A DNA stretch of 34,636 nucleotides, from NCBI GenBank assembly GCA_001577185.1, contig LSCM01000001.1:1-34636 (forward strand). Reading direction: 5' to 3'. This DNA comes from Cloacimonetes bacterium TCS62. GTDB lineage: Bacteria; Cloacimonadota; Cloacimonadia; Cloacimonadales; TCS61. The number at the start of each line of letters is the position of its first letter. Position 1 is the first letter of the stretch. Positions 1-7,548 of the stretch are shown here, piece after piece. Both the position numbers and the translations under genes were made by a program. The notes below the pieces were generated by a model. That model had not been told where the DNA came from. It saw nothing but the letters and a program-made list of their open reading frames with translations, and did no database searches.

Positions 1-55
1 AACCCCTGACCGTCCGGTTATGAGCCGGAAGCTCTACCAACTGAGCTATAGGCCC
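1..55 (-). tRNA. tRNA with CAU anticodon, partial (Met or Ile2)
   Basis: Read on the minus strand, the 5' part of a tRNA is visible: acceptor strand GGGCCTA, D arm GCTC-AGTTGGTA-GAGC, and anticodon stem TCCGG/CCGGA closing a 7-base loop CTCATAA. The anticodon CAU is at 20-22. The T arm and the 3' acceptor half lie outside the window. The first acceptor base is G, and an initiator would need the mismatch at position 1 and three G-C pairs in the anticodon stem, which are not seen. An elongator tRNA-Met or a lysidine-modified tRNA-Ile2 are both possible; I cannot separate them from half a tRNA. Confidence 0.9.
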
Positions 56-71
56 TGATTTTCAAGATTGT

Positions 72-100
72 TAAAACTAATTTTAGCGCTCAGATGTCAA
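72..100 (-). promoter_or_regulatory. Possible promoter of the tRNA
   Basis: On the minus strand TTGACA lies at 100-95, 40 bases before the tRNA 5' end. That fits a -35 box with a start point about 10 bases before the tRNA. The -10 box is not clear: TAGTTT at a 15-base spacer or GTTTTA at 17. No terminator hairpin was seen between the rpoD stop and the tRNA, so read-through from rpoD is also possible. Confidence 0.4.
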
Positions 101-107
101 GATTTTC

Positions 108-1853
108 CTATTCTTTCACATTAAAATTATCAATAAATTCTTGTAATATGTTACTTCTAGTAGGATGACGTAATTTGATCAGAGCTTTTTCTTCTATTTG
201 TCTAATACGTTCTCTAGTTACTCCGAATATATTACCAACTTCTTCTAAAGTTCTATGGTAACCATCATCAATGCCAAACCGTAATCTAATAACTCTTTCT
301 TCTCTTGATGATAAAGTTTGTAATACTGCATCGACTTGTTTTTCTAATAAACTTCTTTCTGCAGTTCTTTCAGGAGTTATAGTACCTTTATCCTCGATAA
401 AATCTCCAAGTAAACTATCTTCGTCATCATCTCCTATCGGTTTATCCAAAGATACCGGTTCTTTTGTAATGGAAAGGATGCTCTTAACTTTATCAACTGT
501 CAGATCCATTCTGTTCGCAATTTCTTCAGGATATGGTTCACGACCCAACTCTTGTAACAATTTTCTGCTTACTCGTTTAACTTTATTGATTGCTTCGATC
601 ATATGGACCGGTATACGGATAGTTCGAGCTTGATCAGCAATAGCACGAGTAATTGCTTGTCTGATCCACCAAGTTGCATAAGTGCTAAATTTAAATCCTT
701 TCCGATAATCATATTTTTCCACTGCCCGCATTAGCCCAGTATTACCTTCTTGAATGAGATCTAAAAAGTCCAACCCACGATTATTATAACGTTTTGCAAT
801 ACTAACAACCAAACGAACATTAGCTTCTATCATATCATTTTTCGATCTTTCCTTCATCTTTTCACCACGTTCAATCTCTTCCAGAAGGTCGATCATTTCA
901 TCAGCTGTCATTTTCGTTTCGAGTTCAACCCTACGAATTTTTCTTCGGGCGTTCTTAATTTTACGTAAAGTCTCTATGAATACACTTGGCTCGATATTTG
1001 TCTCATCGTAAACTTCTTTATATTCTTCATCAGATTTGTTTGCTTTTCTACCGTAAGTACAAATTTCATCTATGGAATATTGTCTTATTTTAGAAAGATG
1101 TTTGATAATTTTCTTACTGCTTTTGATTCTATCAGCCAAACTCCTAATTCTATAAACCATACGTTTAAGAAGTTTTTCATTATATTTTAGATCATTGAAC
1201 AATTCAACCATATCTTGGCGTTTGATCTCGATCTCTTCATTATCAATAGGAATTCCATTAGCATCAAGATCGCTATCATCAACCATTTCCCCGATTTCAT
1301 TAAATAGTTGATCAGCTTTTTTAATAACTTGCTCAAATTTATTTATTAAGGTAGATTCCTGAGCTTTATCCATCCACGTTCCATATTCAATTTTAAATAT
1401 ATGATCTATTTTTACACGTTTCTCTTTGTAACGATGATGGAAATTTTTCATTTCTCGAAGTGTACTACCACTCATGAAGACATATTTATTAATATATTTC
1501 TGACCATTTTCGATCTTTTTTGCAATGCGTACTTCACCTTCTCTATCTAAAAGCGGAACTCTTCCCATTTCACCTAAGTACATTCTCACAGGATCATCAT
1601 AGTAGCGTTTATTTCTGAATTTTTTTGTAACACGAGATCTTTTAACAGAGACTTTTCTTTTCGTTACTCTTTTTTGCGATTCATCGATTAGATCTATTCC
1701 TTTTTCAGAAATTTCCTCTATGATATCTTCGATTTTATCAAGAAAGATGGGATTATTAGGTAACACATTATTTATCTGCTTAAATGTAAGCAAATTCTTA
1801 TTTCGTTTTCCCAGTTTGACTAATTTTTTAATACATTCATTGTAACTAAGCAT
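108..1853 (-). CDS. rpoD: RNA polymerase primary sigma factor RpoD/SigA
   Basis: Directs RNA polymerase to housekeeping promoters. The protein has a region 1.1-like N-terminus, region 1.2 (DDPVRMYLGEMGRVPLL, near residue 86), a charged non-conserved region, regions 2.1-2.4 (NVRLVVSIAKRYNNRGLDF followed by the aromatic FSTYATWWIRQAITRAI stretch), region 3, and a region 4.2 helix-turn-helix (VTRERIRQIEEKALIKL) about 40 residues from the end. Region 1.1 plus the long non-conserved region indicates the primary rather than an alternative sigma. I place the start at ATG 1853 (581 aa), because GGGAG at 1863-1859 is 5 bases ahead of it; the in-frame GTG at 1859 would overlap that site. GGGAG overlaps the dnaG stop codon, so translation is probably coupled to dnaG. 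It is the last gene of its operon. Confidence 0.96.
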   Translation of the reverse strand: MLSYNECIKKLVKLGKRNKNLLTFKQINNVLPNNPIFLDKIEDIIEEISEKGIDLIDESQKRVTKRKVSVKRSRVTKKFRNKRYYDDPVRMYLGEMGRVPLLDREGEVRIAKKIENGQKYINKYVFMSGSTLREMKNFHHRYKEKRVKIDHIFKIEYGTWMDKAQESTLINKFEQVIKKADQLFNEIGEMVDDSDLDANGIPIDNEEIEIKRQDMVELFNDLKYNEKLLKRMVYRIRSLADRIKSSKKIIKHLSKIRQYSIDEICTYGRKANKSDEEYKEVYDETNIEPSVFIETLRKIKNARRKIRRVELETKMTADEMIDLLEEIERGEKMKERSKNDMIEANVRLVVSIAKRYNNRGLDFLDLIQEGNTGLMRAVEKYDYRKGFKFSTYATWWIRQAITRAIADQARTIRIPVHMIEAINKVKRVSRKLLQELGREPYPEEIANRMDLTVDKVKSILSITKEPVSLDKPIGDDDEDSLLGDFIEDKGTITPERTAERSLLEKQVDAVLQTLSSREERVIRLRFGIDDGYHRTLEEVGNIFGVTRERIRQIEEKALIKLRHPTRSNILQEFIDNFNVKE

Positions 1854-1862
1854 TGACACTCC

Positions 1863-3569
1863 CTAATACAACGTTTTACTTACCACTTTTTTATTCAATT
1901 TTATTATCTCTTTTTTAATCTGATCTTTCTTTTTATAATATTCATCATTATCTTTATCTTGCTGAATTTTCTGATTTATTTTTTGAAGGTTTATATGTAA
2001 TTTTCTTATTTTTAAACCATTGATCATATCGTCAGCATCAGATATCTGTGATTCCTGTAATATGAATTCAGCTAAAGTGTTTTGGGTCTTTTCATCATCA
2101 ACTTTATCTAAAAGTACTGACATATTATCCATATAATTATTATTTTTCATTAAATATTCAAAGACATCCTTATGAATTTCTTTTAAAAAGTAAGTAGAAT
2201 CTATCTCTTGTGCAACTTTTTTATGATTTAATCTGTTATTCACAAGAGCGATCAGGAAATTTTTTTCCTCTTCATATTTCGCTAAATCTGTGTTTTCTTC
2301 ATTAGTCCGAGTCGATCTGATCGGATACTTTTTTTTCAGTTTAGAAAATATTGCTTTCTGAGATACACCGAAAACTTCGGAGATCTCTTTGATAAACAAT
2401 TCTTTTGAAATCTCATCTTGATAATCATTAAGAATCCCGATCAAGCTAGATAATTTTGTTTTCGTATTCAATCCAAGGACTGCATCATCATTTAAGAACC
2501 TAGATAGAGACTTTGCTTCTGCGATCTTTTTTTCCAGTTCTTTTTTACCGTGGGAAAGTAAAAAGTTATCAGGATCTTCATCTTCATTGAACAAAACGAT
2601 CTTAACGGAATAACCAAATTTAGAAATATTTGCCGCAGCTCTTAAGGCTGCTTTTTTCCCAGCTTTATCACCATCATAAAGGATGTAAAAATTTTTAGTG
2701 AATCGACTGACTAACTTGATCTGATCATCTGTCAAAGATGTCCCTAATGACGCTACTGCATTCTTAAACCCACTTTCATATAATCTTAGAAAATCTGTAT
2801 AACCTTCGCAGATCAAAACATTATCTTTCTTAGAAACCTCATATTTGGTAACATTAAATCCATACAGTTCAGAACCTTTCTTATAAATAACTGTTGTTGG
2901 AGAGTTAACATATTTTCCCCCTGGTTGATCTTTGTGTAAAACTCTACCTCCAAAGGCAACAACTCTACCCGAATGATCATGAATGGGAAACATTAATCTA
3001 TTCCTAAAAAGATCTTTATTATTCGAAGTAAACAAACCTGTTTCCTTAAGAATTTTACTATTGATCTGATTTTTTATCAAAAAATTCTTTAGGCCTGCAT
3101 AGCTATTTAAAGCATATCCAATTTGAAACTTGTCAATAGTTTGGGTAGAAATTTTTCTATCCTTCAAATATTCTAAAGTTTGATCACCATAGTCTTTCAA
3201 ATTTTTCTGATAGAATCCAACTGATAATGAATATATTTTATAAATCAGATCTCGCTTAGATCTCTTTTTTTTACTAACTTTTGTCTCTTTAACAGATATC
3301 CCCGCACGTTTTGCTAGTTTTTTTAGCGCTTCAAAAAAGGAGATCTTTTCATAATCCCGAACAAAAGTTATCACATTACCACCTTTTCCACATCCAAAAC
3401 ATTTGAAAATTTGTTTTTTCTCACTAACAATAAAAGAAGCTGTTTTCTCATCATGAAATGGACAGCGAGTTTTAAAATTACTTCCCGATTTCTTTAGAGG
3501 AAAATAATTACTTATTACATCGACAATATTATTTTTTTCTAAAATTTCATCAATCTTCTGCTGTTCCAT
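1863..3569 (-). CDS. dnaG: DNA primase DnaG
   Basis: Synthesises RNA primers at the replication fork. The 568 residues contain the CHC2 zinc ribbon (C36, H39, C57, C60), the RNA polymerase core, and the TOPRIM domain with E255 in CEGYTDF and the YDGD acidic pair at D299/D301. The C-terminal part, which in the family binds DnaB helicase, is Lys- and Glu-rich and poorly conserved. Length is normal. Start ATG 3569 has only a weak Shine-Dalgarno and follows the upstream stop by 11 bases, so coupling is likely. It sits directly before rpoD, as in the macromolecular-synthesis operons of many bacteria. Confidence 0.96.
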   Translation of the reverse strand: MEQQKIDEILEKNNIVDVISNYFPLKKSGSNFKTRCPFHDEKTASFIVSEKKQIFKCFGCGKGGNVITFVRDYEKISFFEALKKLAKRAGISVKETKVSKKKRSKRDLIYKIYSLSVGFYQKNLKDYGDQTLEYLKDRKISTQTIDKFQIGYALNSYAGLKNFLIKNQINSKILKETGLFTSNNKDLFRNRLMFPIHDHSGRVVAFGGRVLHKDQPGGKYVNSPTTVIYKKGSELYGFNVTKYEVSKKDNVLICEGYTDFLRLYESGFKNAVASLGTSLTDDQIKLVSRFTKNFYILYDGDKAGKKAALRAAANISKFGYSVKIVLFNEDEDPDNFLLSHGKKELEKKIAEAKSLSRFLNDDAVLGLNTKTKLSSLIGILNDYQDEISKELFIKEISEVFGVSQKAIFSKLKKKYPIRSTRTNEENTDLAKYEEEKNFLIALVNNRLNHKKVAQEIDSTYFLKEIHKDVFEYLMKNNNYMDNMSVLLDKVDDEKTQNTLAEFILQESQISDADDMINGLKIRKLHINLQKINQKIQQDKDNDEYYKKKDQIKKEIIKLNKKVVSKTLY

Positions 3570-3580
3570 AATTATCTTTT

Positions 3581-3928
3581 CTAAACTTCCTTTTTCGTTG
3601 AGAATTTTGTAGCTACCATATCAATTATTGAGCCATAAATGATTCCAGCGATCACCATAATTAAAAAACCTGCTATACCTTCTCCCAGAGTAGATATGCC
3701 TACTTCTAAGCTAATTATTGCACCAAAGATCGCTCCTCGCAGAAGAGCTGGTATTTTAATATGTTCAGCTAATCCAACAACTAGTCCGATAACTACTCTA
3801 TTAAAACCGATAGCAATCAAGATAGGTAATGCTAAATTCAAGTCTGGTTGTGATGCACTTCCTAAGGCGCAAATCACACCAAATACCGTTCCTAAAATAA
3901 GTGAAATGATCATCCTCTTAATATTCAT
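3581..3928 (-). CDS. Small integral membrane protein, unknown function
   Basis: I do not recognise this family. The 115 residues form about four hydrophobic helices (roughly 6-25, 31-57, 62-82, 84-109) rich in Gly, Ala and Ile, with Gly-based packing motifs (ILGTVFGVICALGSA, RGAIFGAIISL, AGIIYGSIID) and a basic tail. There is no signal peptide and no catalytic motif. Start ATG 3928 has AGGAG five bases upstream, overlapping the mutS2 stop region, so it is translated as part of the operon between mutS2 and dnaG. It could be a small channel or scaffold. The opposite strand is also open here, but lacks any ribosome-binding context. Confidence 0.8.
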   Translation of the reverse strand: MNIKRMIISLILGTVFGVICALGSASQPDLNLALPILIAIGFNRVVIGLVVGLAEHIKIPALLRGAIFGAIISLEVGISTLGEGIAGFLIMVIAGIIYGSIIDMVATKFSTKKEV

Positions 3929-3936
3929 TAATGCTC

Positions 3937-6276
3937 CTAATTTTTGAACGTTACGACTGTTACTCCGTTACCACCGGCTTCAGGTGGTGGAGCTGCAAAT
4001 TTTTCAATTTTTTTGTTCGATCGCAAGTAATGTCTAATTTTACGTCTTAGAGCACCAGTTCCTTTCCCGTGGATTATGCGAACATTATTTAAACCCGACA
4101 ATAATGCTTTATCAAGAAATTTTTCAAGTTCGGGTAATGCTTCTTCAAACCGATAACCTAACAACTTCAACTCCATTTTTGCTTTAGTTTTTGGGATATT
4201 GATCTTTTTCTGGTCGTAAGATCTTTTATTCTGTTCTGTTTGAAATAGGTTCCTTTTAGTTGTTGTAAAATAAATACCATTCATATCAACCTTTATTCCA
4301 CTATTGGTTATTTCCACTACCTCACCTTCAGATTGAAAATCCTTTAACCAAACATATTGGCCGACATCGATTTCTTCTACAGGTTTTCTTTTATCATCTT
4401 CCAACTTTTCTTCTTGAATTTTAATTTCTTTATTTTTTTTGTTAACTTTCTTAAAAGATCTCTCAAGTAATTGTTTTTTCCTTTTTTTATCCTCTTTTTT
4501 GATATCTTCAATTTCCTGATTAAGCTCTTTTTGTAAAGTAGTTAGAAAATCCCTAGCATCTCTCATTGATCTTTTCTTAATATTTTTTGCATCTTTTTTT
4601 TGCATCTCTATATTTTCATCATATTCACTAATTTTTTGTTTGAGCAAAGCTGTTTTTAATTTTTGTTGATAATTTTGTCTTGCAAGTTCTTTTTTCTCTT
4701 CACTCATTTTTTTTATTAGCTCAGTTAATTCAATATTCTGATCTCCGGCTAAATCCTTAGCGCGCTCTATCAAACTCGATGTTATACCTAATTTGGATGC
4801 AACTTCAATAGCGAAACTGTTCCCTGGAAGTCCCAACTTGAATTGATAAGTTGGAATGTGTTTGGTAGGATCAAACTGCATTGCGGCATTTTTACACGTA
4901 TCATTTTTTTCAGCAAAGACTTTTAGGGCTGTGTAATGTGTCGTGATCACACCTGTTACTTCTTTTTGTGTAATATTTTCAAGTATTGCTTGTGCAAGTG
5001 CAGAACCTTGTTCAGGATCTGTAGCAGCTCCAATTTCATCTATCAAAATTAAAGACTCAGAATTCCCATTTTCAACCATCTGTTTAATATTACTCATATG
5101 AGAAGAAAAAGTACTCAAAGCATTTTCTAAAGATTGATAATCACCGATATCAGCAAAAATATTCCTGAAGATTCCAATTTTACTATTCTCACTTGCCGGA
5201 ATTGGTAAACCGGATAAAGCCATCAAAGTTAAAAGTCCTACAGTCTTTAAGGTAACTGTTTTACCACCCGTATTTGGTCCTGATATTAAAAGTAATTTAT
5301 AATCTTTACCTAATTCTAAACTGAACGGTATTACTTTTTTACTATCTCTCATTGTAATCAACAAAAGAGGATGTTTAGCATCAATTAGATTGATATAAGG
5401 TCTTTCAATTATTTTTGGGATTTCACAATTCAATCTATTTGAAAATCTGGCAACTGCAAAATAAAAATCTAATTTCGCAAGAATTTTTGTGTTAGCAGTT
5501 AACTCTTCTGATGATTCCTGTAACCATTCTGTATATTCTTTCTTTATCTTAAATATTTCCTGCTTTTCTTCAGTAGATATCAAATCTAATTCATTATTAG
5601 TTCCTACTGTCTCTTCTGGTTCAATGAAGACCGAAGACTTACTTCCAGATCGTCCATGAATTATACAGTTTACGAAAGAAGTTGCACCTTCTTTTACAGG
5701 AATCACAAATCGACCATCTCTTTGTGTGATTATCTCATCATGGAGAAAATTCTTCTTCTTCATATCTTTCATGATAATATTCAATTCAGATACAATATTT
5801 TTTCTTAATTGTTTTTTCCTGCGGCGAATAGAAGCTAATTCTGATGATGCAGAATCTTTTACCTTACCTTCTGGAGTAAAAATTGAAGTAAATCTTATCT
5901 CCTGCTGCGGTAATTTTACAAGTTGGTTGATCAAAATAACATATAAAGGAAATTCCCCAGGTTCATCGAGTTCGATTTCAATTTTATTTGCAGCATTAAT
6001 ATTGTAGTATATTTTTTTGAATTCTTCAAAATTGTAGGTTTGATGTTTAAAATTATTGAGAAGATCACTAATTTCTGTTACGTTCTCAAAATTGTAAGAT
6101 AATCCATTTTTCAAAAGAACTTGTAACTCAGCTGATAAATTAAGTTTATCATCAATTTTTTCTTTTTCTTTTAAAGGTTTAATTTGATCAGCTAGATCTT
6201 TCCCTAAAGGGGATTGACAATCAGTTATTATTTTTTCCCTAATTTTATTGAACTCAAGTTGATGATATGAATCCAT
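3937..6276 (-). CDS. mutS2: MutS2 family ATPase with C-terminal Smr domain
   Basis: MutS2 proteins suppress recombination in some bacteria. In Bacillus the protein was shown to act on collided ribosomes and feed the RqcH pathway. The 779 residues (usual length) hold the MutS core without the mismatch-binding domain, Walker A GPNTGGKT at 333-340, Walker B LILIDEIG ending at 416, a long charged coiled coil (about 510-640), a KOW-like segment (about 650-680) and an Smr domain from about 700. The Smr domain keeps HGKGTGALR (736-744), but the usual LDLR motif reads LKLL at 703-706. Start ATG 6276 follows the cvpA stop by 3 bases with no clear Shine-Dalgarno, so it is likely translated by coupling. 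Confidence 0.94.
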   Translation of the reverse strand: MDSYHQLEFNKIREKIITDCQSPLGKDLADQIKPLKEKEKIDDKLNLSAELQVLLKNGLSYNFENVTEISDLLNNFKHQTYNFEEFKKIYYNINAANKIEIELDEPGEFPLYVILINQLVKLPQQEIRFTSIFTPEGKVKDSASSELASIRRRKKQLRKNIVSELNIIMKDMKKKNFLHDEIITQRDGRFVIPVKEGATSFVNCIIHGRSGSKSSVFIEPEETVGTNNELDLISTEEKQEIFKIKKEYTEWLQESSEELTANTKILAKLDFYFAVARFSNRLNCEIPKIIERPYINLIDAKHPLLLITMRDSKKVIPFSLELGKDYKLLLISGPNTGGKTVTLKTVGLLTLMALSGLPIPASENSKIGIFRNIFADIGDYQSLENALSTFSSHMSNIKQMVENGNSESLILIDEIGAATDPEQGSALAQAILENITQKEVTGVITTHYTALKVFAEKNDTCKNAAMQFDPTKHIPTYQFKLGLPGNSFAIEVASKLGITSSLIERAKDLAGDQNIELTELIKKMSEEKKELARQNYQQKLKTALLKQKISEYDENIEMQKKDAKNIKKRSMRDARDFLTTLQKELNQEIEDIKKEDKKRKKQLLERSFKKVNKKNKEIKIQEEKLEDDKRKPVEEIDVGQYVWLKDFQSEGEVVEITNSGIKVDMNGIYFTTTKRNLFQTEQNKRSYDQKKINIPKTKAKMELKLLGYRFEEALPELEKFLDKALLSGLNNVRIIHGKGTGALRRKIRHYLRSNKKIEKFAAPPPEAGGNGVTVVTFKN

Positions 6277-6279
6277 TAA

Positions 6280-6858
6280 TTATTTCGTTTTTTCCTTAAT
6301 TTTCTCTTTAGCTTTATCAGTTGATTCATTAACCATCTTTTTGATCTCTTCAACTTTTTTACCTAACTTTCCATGTTTATCAAATAAGTTTGGAAAATCT
6401 ATTTTAACTAATTCGGTAGATTCCTTAACATAGTAGACTATCTTTGAGTGTGAGACATAATCCGAAATTTGCTTTGAATAGGGGACCATATTAATTAATG
6501 CTAATAAAATAGCAATGATAAGAAAGCCATTGAAAAGTCCAAATAACATACCAAGTAATTTATTTAGCCATTCAAGATTCATTATATCCACAATTGAATG
6601 AAGAATTTTAATTATAATGCGAATAATAATAAAAATTCCCAGAGCAATTAGGATGTAAGAACCTATCATTGCAATAATCTCACTTAATCCGTATTTTGTA
6701 ATCAGTAGCTGCTTAACAACATAGCCGAATTTTGTAATGAAAATGATGATAACAAGCAATCCAATAAGGTTGATCACACTTTTTATAAAACCTTTACGCA
6801 ATCCTTTAAATATCAAGAAAAGTAAAAAAACACCCAAAATAATATCTAGAATATTCAT
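6280..6858 (-). CDS. CvpA family membrane protein
   Basis: The 192-residue protein opens with ILDIILGVFLLFLIFKGLRKGF, a pattern typical of the CvpA/colicin V production family, and has about four membrane helices within the first 125 residues. The last 70 residues are soluble and Lys/Glu-rich. Family members are inner-membrane proteins of uncertain role, linked to envelope homeostasis; next to mutS2 they are common in Firmicutes too. Start ATG 6858 has AAGGA six bases upstream. It is the first gene after the terminator hairpin at 6885-6910. Confidence 0.85.
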   Translation of the reverse strand: MNILDIILGVFLLFLIFKGLRKGFIKSVINLIGLLVIIIFITKFGYVVKQLLITKYGLSEIIAMIGSYILIALGIFIIIRIIIKILHSIVDIMNLEWLNKLLGMLFGLFNGFLIIAILLALINMVPYSKQISDYVSHSKIVYYVKESTELVKIDFPNLFDKHGKLGKKVEEIKKMVNESTDKAKEKIKEKTK

Positions 6859-6884
6859 AGTAATCCTTACGTTTCATTTAATTA

Positions 6885-6910
6885 AAAATGGGGAGATTTC
6901 TCCCCATTTT
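6885..6910 (-). terminator. Intrinsic terminator/attenuator between rpsU and cvpA
   Basis: AAAATGGGGAGA and TCTCCCCATTTT form a perfect 12-base inverted repeat with two bases between. On the minus strand the stem is followed by a run of five T. It lies downstream of rpsU and only 26 bases before the cvpA start codon, too close for another promoter in between. It probably lowers read-through from rpsU into cvpA-mutS2-dnaG-rpoD. Confidence 0.85.
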
Positions 6911-7022
6911 GGTATATTATGGAAAATGATCAATAATTCTTCAAAATCTAAAGAACTTATTCACTTATGATCTTAACAAAAAAATTGGTGATGTAAATTT
7001 TCTTTACCTTTTTTCATATTTA

Positions 7023-7051
7023 AATTTAAGATCTTGAAATTACATGATCAA
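7023..7051 (-). promoter_or_regulatory. Weak candidate promoter between rpsU and cvpA
   Basis: On the minus strand TTGATC (7051-7046), a 17-base spacer, then TAAATT (7028-7023) match 4/6 at each box. If real, transcripts would still cross the hairpin at 6885-6910. Such matches are common by chance in DNA this AT-rich. Confidence 0.2.
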
Positions 7052-7076
7052 TTTTTCTATCTTTTTTTCAACATAT

Positions 7077-7283
7077 TTATCTGTTATATCGTTTACGTTT
7101 CCTCATCAGCTTAATATGTTTTCTCTCTGCTTCTTTCTTCTCTCTTCTACGTTTTACAGCTGGTTTTTCATAATATTTATTTTTTTTTATATCTGAAAGA
7201 AGACCTGATCTTTCACAGGATTTCTTAAATTTTTTCAATAAAACGTGAAAAGATTCTCCATTTCTTGATTTGATTATTGGCAC
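7077..7283 (-). CDS. rpsU: 30S ribosomal protein S21
   Basis: Small basic component of the 30S subunit, 68 residues. The N-terminus MPIIKSRNGESFHVLLKKFK and the basic C-terminus KRRREKKEAERK match the S21 family at full length. The start is GTG at 7283, with a very strong Shine-Dalgarno AGGGAGGTG at 7299-7291, seven bases away. rpsU ahead of dnaG and rpoD is the classical macromolecular-synthesis arrangement; here three extra genes separate it from dnaG. Confidence 0.95.
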   Translation of the reverse strand: MPIIKSRNGESFHVLLKKFKKSCERSGLLSDIKKNKYYEKPAVKRRREKKEAERKHIKLMRKRKRYNR

Positions 7284-7326
7284 TAAAATTCACCTCCCTT
7301 ATTGAATTCCTTACCAAGATTTTTCT

Positions 7327-7343
7327 ATCCGCTTTTTTGTCAA
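7327..7343 (-). promoter_or_regulatory. Possible -35 region for rpsU
   Basis: On the minus strand TTGACA lies at 7343-7338, about 40 bases before the rpsU Shine-Dalgarno. No good -10 box stands at 16-18 bases; TAGAAA follows after 10 bases. Call rests on position and the perfect -35 hexamer only. Confidence 0.3.
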
Positions 7344-7376
7344 CCCAAAAAAAAGTCTGTAATTGTCTAAATGCAG

Positions 7377-7399
7377 AATGATTTACAATAATCATTATC
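7377..7399. promoter_or_regulatory. Inverted repeat between rpsU and rocD, Fur-box-like
   Basis: AATGATT (7377-7383) and AATCATT (7390-7396) are 7-base arms six bases apart. The 19-mer at 7381-7399 matches the classical E. coli Fur consensus, as I remember it, at 14 of 19 positions, all mismatches in the left half. It could be an operator for either divergent gene. Background AT content is high, so this is tentative. Confidence 0.25.
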
Positions 7400-7484
7400 G
7401 ATCTTTTTTCGTGGTGTTCGCATTATAATTTAATTACTCAGTATTGTAAAAATTTGTAAAATCACACTTAATTCAAAAAGCCAT

Positions 7485-7510
7485 TGACACCAATGCTAAA
7501 ATTTTAGAAA
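7485..7510 (+). promoter_or_regulatory. Possible rocD promoter
   Basis: TTGACA at 7485-7490 is the only perfect -35 hexamer ahead of rocD. The downstream box is unclear: TAGAAA at a 14-base spacer, or TAAAAT after only seven bases. An isolated TATAAT is at 7424-7429 without a recognisable -35. The rocD Shine-Dalgarno GGAG is at 7538-7541. Confidence 0.3.
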
Positions 7511-7548
7511 AGAGTTACGAAAATAAATAGAAATATTGGAGCTTTTTT

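Noticed and set aside
3639..3947. 102-codon open frame on the plus strand opposite the small membrane gene
   Set aside because: Antisense shadow of the minus-strand gene, which has the ribosome site, operon position and membrane-helix pattern.
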